Assembly (NCBI GenBank): GCA_044375455.1
Contig: JBILMQ010000014.1
Span: 1-26,592 of the forward strand
Source of the DNA: JBEIHX01 sp044375455
GTDB lineage: Bacteria; Pseudomonadota; Alphaproteobacteria; Caulobacterales; Aquidulcibacteraceae
Length of the DNA stretch: 26,592 bases
Direction: 5' to 3'
How positions within the stretch are numbered: the stretch's first letter is position 1; the number at the start of each line of letters is the position of its first letter. The notes under the pieces are model-generated. The model saw only the letters and a program-made list of their open reading frames with translations. It was not told the origin of the DNA and made no database searches. Positions 15,369 to 24,250 of this stretch are shown here, one piece after another. A program made the translations under genes and the position numbers.

Positions 15369-17516
15369 CTAGAAGGCGTCTTTCACCCGCACTTTAGCCT
15401 GTGCGCTGCGCCCTTGCATATCAACGGCGCGCACCTCGTAGAAGCCCGGCCCTTCGGGCCGCCACACAACCCTGCCTGAGGTTGGCTCCGCCGGCTGCTT
15501 CAGCCCGTCGACATACCAGTCGAGCGCCTCCCCGCGCCCGGCGAAAGCCACGCCGCGCGCATGCGACCCGAACCCGGTCACGGCGATTTCCGCACCGTCA
15601 GGGGGAAACACGATGACGGGACCTGCGGGCGAGGCCCGGCGCACAAGGCGTTCGAGCCCCTGCGGCGCAACGCGCTCAGCCTCGGGATCGGCGTCGCGCC
15701 CGACCGCGAGCTGGTCAAAGACGTCAAACAGCAAGGGAAGTGCAGCGTCCCGGCCGGTGACGCCGGCGCGCGCCGCCCCATCGGCCCGCCCGATCCAGGC
15801 CACCACGACCCAGCCGCCGGCGTAGCCGGCCGCCCAGGCGTCGCGGTATCCGTAGGACGTGCCGGTCTTGAACGCCACGCGCGGCGCGTCGGCGGCGAGC
15901 CAGGACGGCGCGCGCCCGCCGGGCGATGGGCTGGCGCGCAAGATTTCGCCGATCTTGCGCGCGCTTTGGGCGCTCATGAGCGCGCTTGGCGGACGTTTCA
16001 GGTTGACCTCGGTCTCCTGCGGGGTCCAGGCGAGTGGACGCGCCCCGCCGTCATTGGCGAGGGCGGCATAGAGCAGCACGAGATCGCGCGCCGTCAGACC
16101 GACGCCGCCGAGCGCGATGGGCAATCCCGGCCGGGCGCCGGCGCGCCGAGGCAGTCGCGGATCCGCCCCGGCGGCTTTGAGCGCAGCGTCGAAGCGCTCG
16201 GCGCCAAGAGCGGAGAGCGCCGACACGGCCGGCACATTTAACGAATGCTGCAGCGCGGTCGCCGCCGAAACAACGCCATGAAACTTCTTGTCGAAGTTCT
16301 CCGGCAGATAGCCGTCGAAGCGGGTGGGACTGTCATCGAGGATCGTGGCGGGCGCGAGCAGACCCTCGTCCATGGCAAGACCATAGATGAACGGCTTCAG
16401 CGTTGATCCGGGGGAGCGCTGCGCGGTGGTCATGTCGATCCAGCCGCCGGGCTTGTCGAGTCCAGCTGAACCGACCGCCGCACGCACCGCGGCAGGCCCG
16501 ACTTCAACCACCAGGATCGCCGCCGTCACATCCTCTCCCTGACTGGCCGCGTGAGTTGCTGCGAGGCCTTCGATCCGGGTCTGCAGACGCGCGTCGAGCG
16601 TGGTCGCAAGCAGGCCGCGCGTCACGGCGTCGCGACGGGTGCGTGCGAGTTCGTCGGCGGCGTGAAACGCCCGGACGCGATAGGCGGTGCGGGTCGGCAG
16701 CGCCTCCTGCGCGCCCTCATCCGCGCGCCGGGCGTCGATCAGACCGAGATCAACAAAGCGCGTGAGCAGCCGATCACGCGCCCTGCGCGCAGCGAGGGGA
16801 CGCCGATCCGGCCGGCGCGCCTCGGGCGCTTGGGGCAGTGCTGCAAGCAGGGCCATTTCGGCGTCGGTGAGGTCGACAGGCTCGCGCCCGAAATAGGTGA
16901 GGCTGGCGGCGCGCACGCCCTCCAGGGCGCCGCCATAGGGCGCCAAAGTGAGATAGATTTCGAGGATCTCGCGTTTCGACAGTCGCGCCTCAATCTGCAG
17001 TGCCCGGATCATTTCCATGATTTTGGAGGGGACTGTGCGCGGGCGCGGCTCAAGCAGGCGTGCGACCTGCATGGTGATCGTGGAGCCGCCAGACGCGACG
17101 CGTCCGCTGCGCACGAGGCCGCCTGCCGCGCGCAGCATGGCCGCCGGATCGACACCCCAGTGCGACCAGAAGCGTTTGTCTTCAACCGCAACGATGCGCC
17201 GGACGAATTCTGGATCAAGCGCATCCAGATCGGCGCGAAAGCGCCATCTGCCCTCGGGGGTTGCGATGGCGCGCAACCATTGTCCATCTTTGTCGACGAC
17301 CAGGGTTGCAAGCCGGTCGGCGCGATCGAGCGGCGGGGGAAGCGCCCGGTCAATGACAACGACGCCTGCCAGGATGGCAGCGAGGCAGATGAACAGAAGC
17401 CGCCCGCGCCCTCCGAGCCGTACGCCTAGAAAGATCCAGGCCCGCCTGGCCGCGCCGGCGGCCGATGCAGCGAGCGCCTTGACCGGCGCAGCGATGGTGC
17501 TGCGACGCCCAGACAC
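15369..17516 (-). CDS. pbpC: Penicillin-binding protein 1C
   Basis: Bifunctional class A PBP, with a membrane anchor and two periplasmic catalytic domains for peptidoglycan glycan polymerisation and cross-linking. Counted from the GTG at 17516 (715 residues): one membrane helix (LLFICLAAILAGVVVI), a transglycosylase domain with E112 in VAVEDKRFWSHWG and GSTITMQVARLL, a transpeptidase domain with S371 and K374 in SPGSTLKPF, S425/N427 in HSLNVPAV and K550 in KTGTSYGYRDAW, then a C-terminal PBP1C-type beta domain in the last 90 residues. GAGGA seven or eight bases upstream favours this GTG; an ATG at 17543 would overlap the previous gene by 17 bp. It follows the alpha-2-macroglobulin gene directly, a pairing conserved in many bacteria. 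Confidence 0.95.
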   Translation of the reverse strand: MSGRRSTIAAPVKALAASAAGAARRAWIFLGVRLGGRGRLLFICLAAILAGVVVIDRALPPPLDRADRLATLVVDKDGQWLRAIATPEGRWRFRADLDALDPEFVRRIVAVEDKRFWSHWGVDPAAMLRAAGGLVRSGRVASGGSTITMQVARLLEPRPRTVPSKIMEMIRALQIEARLSKREILEIYLTLAPYGGALEGVRAASLTYFGREPVDLTDAEMALLAALPQAPEARRPDRRPLAARRARDRLLTRFVDLGLIDARRADEGAQEALPTRTAYRVRAFHAADELARTRRDAVTRGLLATTLDARLQTRIEGLAATHAASQGEDVTAAILVVEVGPAAVRAAVGSAGLDKPGGWIDMTTAQRSPGSTLKPFIYGLAMDEGLLAPATILDDSPTRFDGYLPENFDKKFHGVVSAATALQHSLNVPAVSALSALGAERFDAALKAAGADPRLPRRAGARPGLPIALGGVGLTARDLVLLYAALANDGGARPLAWTPQETEVNLKRPPSALMSAQSARKIGEILRASPSPGGRAPSWLAADAPRVAFKTGTSYGYRDAWAAGYAGGWVVVAWIGRADGAARAGVTGRDAALPLLFDVFDQLAVGRDADPEAERVAPQGLERLVRRASPAGPVIVFPPDGAEIAVTGFGSHARGVAFAGRGEALDWYVDGLKQPAEPTSGRVVWRPEGPGFYEVRAVDMQGRSAQAKVRVKDAF

Positions 17517-17526
17517 TGCTCTTTCC

Positions 17527-20500
17527 TCAGCGGGCGGATGCAATCGCGACCACGCCAGGCGCCGATCGGCCCATCACGCCCGGTCGGTACATGTCCTCGA
17601 TCTGCACCCCGGCGTTGGCGAAGCGACCCGGCGTGACGGCGCGCACGACATAGGCAAGCGTGAAACCCCGCCCGTTGACGAGATCGAGCGCCGCCACGAA
17701 GCGGTCGTCGCGCGCCTCGGCGACGTTGGGCCGGGTGATTTCGCCCACGAAGGCGTAAGGGCCGCTGCGGCGCGTCTCGCCCCATTCATCCGCATACCCC
17801 ATGCCGTCCTCAGGACGCAGGATGGTTTCGATCTCGAAACCCGCCGGCAGGAGATCGACCAGCACCGCGGGATGCAGGCGGTTCTGTTCAGCTGCGCCGG
17901 ACAGAACCACGATCAACCGATCGCCCTGGCGCAGCGCGCCGAGGTCGGCCGCGCCCCCGCCCATGGTGAGATAGGTCTTGGAGACGGTGAAACCGCGCTG
18001 CGCGCCGGGGGCCACGCCGGTTGGCGAGCCGGTGCGGGCCACGGTGCGCCAGATTGAATCCCGGCTGCTGTTCAGGAACGTCGATCCGCGCTGCAACTGC
18101 GCGGCGGTGAGCCGCCAGGCTGGCGCCGCGCCGTCTGCGACCTGCCCGTCGCGCGCGACCGCAAGCTTGCCGATCGTGGCCTGGACCGCATTGAAGGCGA
18201 GCAGCATCTGGGCCTGTTCCTGGGTCTGGAAGTAGCGTGACTGCGGTGCAATGCGCTCAAGCTGGACAGCCGCGGCGCGCGCCTCCTCCGGCAGGCCGGC
18301 TTCGGTGGCCAGAGCCAGTACGCCGGCGGCGTCGCGGGTCGGGGTCTGATAGTAGTCGCCGGTGTTTTCATAGCCGATCGCGTCGAGCGCCGCCTTGAAC
18401 GCGGAGCGCGCCCGCGCCCGATCGCCCATGAATGCCAGGCCGGCGCCGACTTGGGCGCGCGCCAGCGGGCTTGGTTCGGCTTTGAGGCGGGAGTCGTGGA
18501 AATAGCGCAGCTTGCCGATATCGCCACGGCCCTCGCGGGCAAGGAGGTAGAGCGCGTAGGCTGCCGCGCGCGACCGCATCAGGTCCTTGGTGTCATTGTT
18601 CCAGGCGCTCTCATAGACGTCGGCGTCGTAGCCCGCTGACAGGTAGCGCTCCTGTTTGGCGATGGCGACCATGACGTCGAGCGCCTTCGCAACGGCTGCT
18701 TCCGGGACAGCATAGCCTGCCTTTTTCGCGCGCAGAACGAAGTCGGTCAGATAGGCGCCAAGCCAGGGCGACGCGTTGCGATCGCCGACGCGCCACAGAC
18801 CGAAGGCGCCATCGGGGTCCTGCCGGTCGAGCAGCTGGTTGACCGCATCCTGCACGCGTCCGGCGAAGACCTTAGGGTCTCTCGCGCCGATGGCGTCCTT
18901 GAGCGTGTCAGCGTAGAGCAGCGGCAGCGCAACCGAGGCGACCTGTTCGGAACAGCCATAGGGATAGGTGGACAGCGCGTCATAGAGCGGGCCCGGGTCA
19001 ACCCCGCGCAGCGCCGAGTAGGAGACCGTTACAGACCCAGAACCAGGTAGAAAGCCGTTCAGCAGACCTGCATCCGCAGTGTAGGTCGCCCCGGCCGGTT
19101 GCGCGGTCGTCTCCACGAGCGTGGTGGCGAGCGCGGCCGGGCGCGACTGGATGGGATAGGAGCGGGTGACCGAGAACCCGCCTGGTCCCTGGACGGACAG
19201 CTTCACAGCGCCGACGCCAAGACCGGTCGCCTGGATCGGGAACGACGCAGCAATCCGTTCGCCGCGCGCAAGCGTGAAGCGCTGCGCTGGCGCGGTGGCG
19301 CGCACCGGACCTTCGCCCGTCACAGTGACCGTAAACGCGCCCGGCTCGGCCTCGACGTTGTCGAGGGAGAGCGTCGCCACGGCCTGATCTCCAGGAGCGA
19401 GGAAACGTGAGAGCGAAAGTTCAGCCGGCGCGGGGTCGCGCATGGTGACGGCCTGGGCGGTCGAGCCCATCCCCGAGGGCGAGAAAGCCACCGCCATGAG
19501 GCGCAATTCGCCATTGAAGTCAGTCGGCTCGAAGGTGATCACGCCGCGTCCGCCGCGCAACTCCACGACGCCTGAATAGAGCGCGACGGACTTGGTCGGC
19601 ACGACGGTGAGGCCTTCCCCGCCGATCGAGTCGCCGCCCACCTTGCTGGGCGCGCCGAGATTGGGATCGAGCAGACGGCCATAGTCATCGCGCAGCTGCA
19701 CGCCAAGCGCCCGCCGCCCAAAATAGTGCTCCTTGGGGTCGGGCGAGGCGAATTTGGTGAGCCTCAGGATGCCTTCATCAACCGCGGCGAGCGTGACGCG
19801 CACGCGTTCACCGGGGCCGGCGCCGGTGACGCGAACCGGTATGGAGATTGTCTGTCGCGGCCGGATGACCTTGGGCGTGTTTTCCAACGCGACCGAGAGG
19901 GTCCGGTCGGACCGGTCGAGCGGAATGTACACCGCGCCGATCGCGCGGCGGGGAATCGGCCGCTTGTCGGGCGTGCGCGGCGTGATGACGGTCACCAGCG
20001 CGTAGGCGCCGCCGCCCCAGGCGGCCTCTGTCGGGATGTCAACCGTACCGCCTTTGGCGCCGATCTGGACGTTGCGGATCATATGCACCTTGTCGGTCGC
20101 GATCGCGACCGTGGCCTCACCCGGATAAGGCGCCCGGATTGCCAGGCGCGCCACTCCGCCCGGTCGCACAGGCTTGCCGGCGCCCATGAGGCTGACTTCA
20201 ACAGCGTCGGGCGAATCTGGCGCGGCGTCCGGGGCGGCCCAGCCGACGGAGAACCGATAGCTGGTCTGGGCGCGCCCGGCCGTGTCCTTGGCGATGAGGC
20301 GATAGCTGCCCCACTTCAGTCGGGCGCTGTAGGCGGCGACCCCGTTTGCGGCGACGTCAACACGTTTACGGTCGCGCGCGATGTCGCGCCCGGTGCGCCG
20401 CCAGCGCCATTGGCCGTCCTCGAGATACCAGTCGTAGCCGTAGTCCTCCTCCACCAGGGTGATCTCGACGCCGGGCGCCGCGATCCGGCGGCCGTCTGCG

Positions 20501-22461
20501 CCCACTGCGGCGACCTCGAAGGCGGCCTCCTGTCCTTCCGGCGCGCGCCCGCCGGAGAACTTCGGACGGACGCCGAGATAGATATCGGCGCCGCGCACTG
20601 GCACGCGCACGCTTTCGCGCACCACGCGTCCGCCGGGCTCAGACACGCCGACGACCACGTCGGCGCGCAGCGGACGCGAGCTTTGCGGGGCGTCAGAGAG
20701 GTTGAGCGCCATAGCGGCCCGCCCGGCGCCGTCGGTCATCCCCGGCTCCATGGCGATGATGCGTTCGCTGAAGTCTTCGTCCTCGCGGCCGAACACGAAG
20801 TCCTTCAACTCCGGGAACGGCGCCGGATCGAGTTTCAGCCGGGCTTCGCCTTCGGTGGCGAGGCCTGCCCCGGGCGCTCCGTAGAGAAAGCGCGCAGTGA
20901 TGTCGACTGGCCGGATTTCGCCCAGACGCATGGGCGCAGGTGCGACTTTGGCTTCGACCGCCAGACGCTGCGGCACGAAATCCTCGACAGAGAAGTCTGC
21001 CCCTCCGGAATCCCCCACCCCGTCGACTTCCACGCGCGCCCGCCAGACGCCGCGGGGCGCCGACCGCGGCACTGCAATGTCCTTTTGGACGACGCCGTCC
21101 GACGAGTTGGCAAAGCGCAGGCGCATCGCTTCGGTGCCGTTGGGCCGCAGGACCACGATCGCGCCGGCACGGTCGCGCACAGCGCGGCCCGCCGGATCGC
21201 GCATCATGGCGGCGAAGCGGACGGTTTCACCCGGACGGTAGATGCCGCGGTCCAGCCAAGCATAGGAATCGACCAGCGGTCCGGGCAGGCGGCCATCGAC
21301 GCCGCGGTCTGATAGGTCGATGCCGGGGCGGCGCAGATCGAGCGCGGCGAAGTCGCCGTTGCGGGCGTAAGCCATCACCATGCGCGGCTCGAGAGCACCC
21401 TCGCCTTTGAGCATCGGCGCTGGAAAGCGCGCGCGTCCCTGCGCGTCAGTGCGGGCTCTGCCAAGTTCGTCATTATTGGCCGCGATCAGCGCGACCTCGA
21501 CGCCGACGAGCGGTTTGGCGCTGCGCAACGAGCGCACGATGGCGTCCAGCCCATCCGAGCCCTGGAACGTGGACAGGGCCAAGTCCGTGTGAATGATCCA
21601 ACGGGTCGCCTGTGCAGCCTCATAGTCGTCTGTTCGGCCGGATGAAGCGTCGCGCGCCGATACAACATATGCGCCAGGCCTGAGCGTCTTGACCGCCGCT
21701 CCCAGCGGAAAGACCGTGACCACGCGCCGGTTGCGGTCTTTATCGCCGGCTGCGACGTCGATCCTGCCCTCGAATACCTTTTCGCCGACGTCGAAGCCGT
21801 CATCGACGTAGTAGTATTCGCCCTGCGAGCGGTTCATGCCCTCGATGATTTCGCGCTGCGACAAGATGCGGTCCGGCACCCTGCGCACTTCGACAAACAG
21901 CTTGGATACATTCACGGTTTCGATGCCGAGACCGTCAGCTTCCTCGCGCGGCAGGATGACCCCAGCGCCGGCAAAGCCGACGAATGGCGGCTGCTCGCCA
22001 AAGGCGAGTTTGACGAATTGATTCTCGGCGAGCGTGGCGCCCGACTTGGCTGGCAGGCCGGCGAGCAGGGTCAGATCACGGTCCGGTTCAAACCCGAGGC
22101 CGGTGAGGCACAGCGCATTGCCCACCACCTCGACAGTCGGCCTTGCGGCCGGTTCGATCCGCAGATAGTCGCCGTAGCGAACCTGGGTCGCCGGCGCGAG
22201 ATCTTCGCTGAATTCGACGCACGCCTTCGGCCCGTCGCCCGAGAAATCGAGTCGCAGGCGTTCGAAGGCAAAGCCTTCTGACTTGAGCGGTTTGGCGCGC
22301 GGCGCCGCTTCGCTGCGCAAGCCGACGATCCGCTGCACCGGACCGAGCTGGTCGGAGGCCACCGAGCCGATCGGCGCTGCGGTTCCACGCCCAAGCGCCA
22401 CGCCAACGCCGAGTCCGACGAGCGCAGCTACGCTCGCGATCGCCACAGCCACCCGATTCAT
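17527..22461 (-). CDS. Bacterial alpha-2-macroglobulin family protein (YfhM-like)
   Basis: Large periplasmic protease trap of 1644 residues. In this family attacking proteases cleave a bait region, and a thioester then binds them covalently; with PBP1C it is thought to guard and repair the envelope. Residues 1-25 are hydrophobic and serve as signal or anchor; no lipobox Cys is present, unlike E. coli YfhM. Repeated macroglobulin beta domains follow. The A2M core has typical wording such as SYAWLDRGIYRPGETVRFAAMMRD and LSLSRFLAPGDQAVATLSLDN. The thioester motif is intact: YPYGCSEQ with Cys1170 and Gln1173, followed by the alpha-helical thioester domain. The ATG at 22461 has only a weak GGGGA upstream. 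pbpC follows after 10 bp. Confidence 0.95.
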   Translation of the reverse strand: MNRVAVAIASVAALVGLGVGVALGRGTAAPIGSVASDQLGPVQRIVGLRSEAAPRAKPLKSEGFAFERLRLDFSGDGPKACVEFSEDLAPATQVRYGDYLRIEPAARPTVEVVGNALCLTGLGFEPDRDLTLLAGLPAKSGATLAENQFVKLAFGEQPPFVGFAGAGVILPREEADGLGIETVNVSKLFVEVRRVPDRILSQREIIEGMNRSQGEYYYVDDGFDVGEKVFEGRIDVAAGDKDRNRRVVTVFPLGAAVKTLRPGAYVVSARDASSGRTDDYEAAQATRWIIHTDLALSTFQGSDGLDAIVRSLRSAKPLVGVEVALIAANNDELGRARTDAQGRARFPAPMLKGEGALEPRMVMAYARNGDFAALDLRRPGIDLSDRGVDGRLPGPLVDSYAWLDRGIYRPGETVRFAAMMRDPAGRAVRDRAGAIVVLRPNGTEAMRLRFANSSDGVVQKDIAVPRSAPRGVWRARVEVDGVGDSGGADFSVEDFVPQRLAVEAKVAPAPMRLGEIRPVDITARFLYGAPGAGLATEGEARLKLDPAPFPELKDFVFGREDEDFSERIIAMEPGMTDGAGRAAMALNLSDAPQSSRPLRADVVVGVSEPGGRVVRESVRVPVRGADIYLGVRPKFSGGRAPEGQEAAFEVAAVGADGRRIAAPGVEITLVEEDYGYDWYLEDGQWRWRRTGRDIARDRKRVDVAANGVAAYSARLKWGSYRLIAKDTAGRAQTSYRFSVGWAAPDAAPDSPDAVEVSLMGAGKPVRPGGVARLAIRAPYPGEATVAIATDKVHMIRNVQIGAKGGTVDIPTEAAWGGGAYALVTVITPRTPDKRPIPRRAIGAVYIPLDRSDRTLSVALENTPKVIRPRQTISIPVRVTGAGPGERVRVTLAAVDEGILRLTKFASPDPKEHYFGRRALGVQLRDDYGRLLDPNLGAPSKVGGDSIGGEGLTVVPTKSVALYSGVVELRGGRGVITFEPTDFNGELRLMAVAFSPSGMGSTAQAVTMRDPAPAELSLSRFLAPGDQAVATLSLDNVEAEPGAFTVTVTGEGPVRATAPAQRFTLARGERIAASFPIQATGLGVGAVKLSVQGPGGFSVTRSYPIQSRPAALATTLVETTAQPAGATYTADAGLLNGFLPGSGSVTVSYSALRGVDPGPLYDALSTYPYGCSEQVASVALPLLYADTLKDAIGARDPKVFAGRVQDAVNQLLDRQDPDGAFGLWRVGDRNASPWLGAYLTDFVLRAKKAGYAVPEAAVAKALDVMVAIAKQERYLSAGYDADVYESAWNNDTKDLMRSRAAAYALYLLAREGRGDIGKLRYFHDSRLKAEPSPLARAQVGAGLAFMGDRARARSAFKAALDAIGYENTGDYYQTPTRDAAGVLALATEAGLPEEARAAAVQLERIAPQSRYFQTQEQAQMLLAFNAVQATIGKLAVARDGQVADGAAPAWRLTAAQLQRGSTFLNSSRDSIWRTVARTGSPTGVAPGAQRGFTVSKTYLTMGGGAADLGALRQGDRLIVVLSGAAEQNRLHPAVLVDLLPAGFEIETILRPEDGMGYADEWGETRRSGPYAFVGEITRPNVAEARDDRFVAALDLVNGRGFTLAYVVRAVTPGRFANAGVQIEDMYRPGVMGRSAPGVVAIASAR

Positions 22462-22828
22462 CTATGTGATCCCCGCGGCCTAGTGCTTTGCGTGGTCAGT
22501 CCACAGCTTCGCATGGCCATTTCATAGCATAGCGCGCACTTGCGCCATCGGCTTTGGTCAGGAATTCGTAACGATTGAAGCGATGCGGCGTTCCGCCGCA
22601 GTGCGCTGAGGAGGCCGTCCCCGGGCAGAGCCGCACTGGCGGCGGTCGGGGCAAAAGCACGGCCTGACCGAGGATCCCGGATCCTCGCCCCGCATGCCAA
22701 CACACGATGCCGGGCCTAGGTGCGTCGGCCTCCGGGGCGGGGGGCCCTGTCTCGGGGCGTTTCGGCCCGCCGACGCGGCCAGCCTCAGCGCTCCTCCCAC
22801 CCGCTCGTCAGGCCGCTCCCCAGGCCGA
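22462..22828. other. Spacer with inverted repeats between ctpA and the macroglobulin gene
   Basis: No credible gene in these 367 bp. It contains a hairpin TGCGGCG-TTC-CGCCGCA at 22584-22600, a near-perfect 19-bp palindrome at 22669-22687 (arms CGAGGATCC/GGATCCTCG around one base), and distant arms GCGTCGGC (22722-22729) and GCCGACGC (22769-22776) that could close a long GC-rich structure soon after the end of ctpA. The ctpA transcript probably ends in this region and the macroglobulin promoter probably lies near 22490-22580, but no clear box pair was seen. Confidence 0.55.
22669..22687. repeat. 19-bp palindrome downstream of ctpA
   Basis: The arms CGAGGATCC and GGATCCTCG pair perfectly over 9 bp around a single C. 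There is no T-run on either strand. It could be an operator, a processing hairpin or part of a transcript end; no function can be read from the sequence. Confidence 0.5.
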
Positions 22829-24142
22829 TCATCCCTTCTGGGCGACAGTGACTTTGCTGGACGGATTCTTACTCTTGATGATCTCCAGCGCACGACGCAG
22901 CTGGTAGTCGCCCTTGCCGTCGAATTCGGCAGGCGGCTGCTCGGCAGGCGGGCGGGGAGGCGTTGCAACGGGGGTCTCTCCCTCGCCCTTCAGAGCATGC
23001 GGCAGATTGCGCTCGGCGATCTGAGGGCGTGCGTCGGCTGCGCGCTTCGCATTGAGGATTTCAAAATCCGGTACGATGCCCTCAGCCTGGATGGAGCGTC
23101 CGGATGGCGTGTAATATTTCGCCGTGGTGAGGCGCAGGGCCCCGTCGCGCCCGCCGTTCAGCGGAATCACCGTCTGTACACTGCCTTTCCCAAAGGACTG
23201 CGTGCCGACAAGCAGCGCACGCTGGCGATCCTGCAGGGCGCCTGCAACGATTTCGGAAGCCGAAGCCGAGCCGCCATTGATCAGCACCACGATCGGCAAT
23301 CCAGCGAGAATATCGCCGCGCCGCGCATTGTAGCGCTGGATGTCCAAAGGATCGCGGCCACGCGTGGAGACCACCTCGCCGCCGTCCAGGAACATGTCGG
23401 AGACGCCGATCGCCTGATCGAGGAGCCCGCCAGGATTGTTGCGCAGGTCCAGCACCAACCCGGACAGTCTGCCGGAGCTTTCGCGACGCAGTTTGGCGAG
23501 TGCGTCCTCCAGACCTGGCAGAGTCTTTTCGTTGAATGTGGATAAACGCACATAGCCCACGTCGCCCTCCAAGCGGGAGGTGACGACGCGGGGGGTGATG
23601 GTCTCGCGCGTGAGTTTGACGTCGAAGGGCTCTTTGCCCTCGCGCACGATCGAGATGGTAATGGGCGTGTTGACCGGGCCGCGCATCTTGTCGACGGACT
23701 CGTCGAGCGTGAGCCCGATGATGCTTTCGCCTTCGATCGCCACGATGAGGTCGCCGGATTGGATGCCGGCGCGAGAGGCGGGGGTTTCATCGATCGGGGC
23801 GATCACCTTGACCACGCCGTCTTCCGAGGTGACCTCAATGCCAAGGCCGCCATACTCACCTTTGGTGTGCACCTGAAGATCGTCGAACTGTTCTGCGTTT
23901 GAATAACTGGAATGGGGATCTAGGGAGGCGAGCATGCCGTTGATCGCCGCCTCCATGAGTTGTTTGTCATCCGTGGGAGCGACGTAATCAGCCTGCACCT
24001 TGGCCAGGACGTCAGCGAACAGATCAAGCTGGCGATAGATTTCGGTCTGCTGGTCCGCGTTCTGGGCGCGCGCCTGCCAGGCGACGGCCGCCATGCCGAA
24101 GGCGGCCCCGATCACAGGTCCGATCAGCCATGTCGCGCGCAT
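22829..24142 (-). CDS. ctpA: S41 family C-terminal processing peptidase
   Basis: Periplasmic serine protease that trims or degrades proteins from their C-termini. Counted from the ATG at 24142 (437 residues): an N-terminal signal or anchor (WLIGPVIGAAFGMAAVAWQA), a PDZ domain (about residues 75-160, with GGLGIEV and ASRAGIQSGDLIVAIEGES), then the S41 domain. The Ser/Lys dyad fits S294 in GGSASASEI and K319 in GTQSFGKGSVQ, with the 25-residue spacing of this family. DLRNNPGGLLDQAI and AKYYTPSGRSIQAEGI are also typical. A Pro-rich linker and a charged tail end the protein. An alternative ATG is at 24160. It lies about 110 bp after the EnvC-like gene. Confidence 0.95.
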   Translation of the reverse strand: MRATWLIGPVIGAAFGMAAVAWQARAQNADQQTEIYRQLDLFADVLAKVQADYVAPTDDKQLMEAAINGMLASLDPHSSYSNAEQFDDLQVHTKGEYGGLGIEVTSEDGVVKVIAPIDETPASRAGIQSGDLIVAIEGESIIGLTLDESVDKMRGPVNTPITISIVREGKEPFDVKLTRETITPRVVTSRLEGDVGYVRLSTFNEKTLPGLEDALAKLRRESSGRLSGLVLDLRNNPGGLLDQAIGVSDMFLDGGEVVSTRGRDPLDIQRYNARRGDILAGLPIVVLINGGSASASEIVAGALQDRQRALLVGTQSFGKGSVQTVIPLNGGRDGALRLTTAKYYTPSGRSIQAEGIVPDFEILNAKRAADARPQIAERNLPHALKGEGETPVATPPRPPAEQPPAEFDGKGDYQLRRALEIIKSKNPSSKVTVAQKG

Positions 24143-24250
24143 GCTCTCAACCCTTCCCATCCTGCGGCTTACTCTCAAGGAGAAACCCAGGCCTTTGACG
24201 CGGGGCGCCCAACGCACCGCCGCGATCTTCCAGCGCTTCGCCTTAACGGC

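Noticed and set aside
19726..21312. Plus-strand frame of 528 codons within the macroglobulin gene
   Set aside because: Composition is Arg/Gly/Asp-rich without motifs; the minus-strand macroglobulin reading is continuous and conserved in style.
22558..22968. Minus-strand frame of 136 codons across the end of ctpA and the spacer
   Set aside because: Arg/Pro/Ser-rich translation, overlaps the 3' end of ctpA out of frame, and has no recognisable features.
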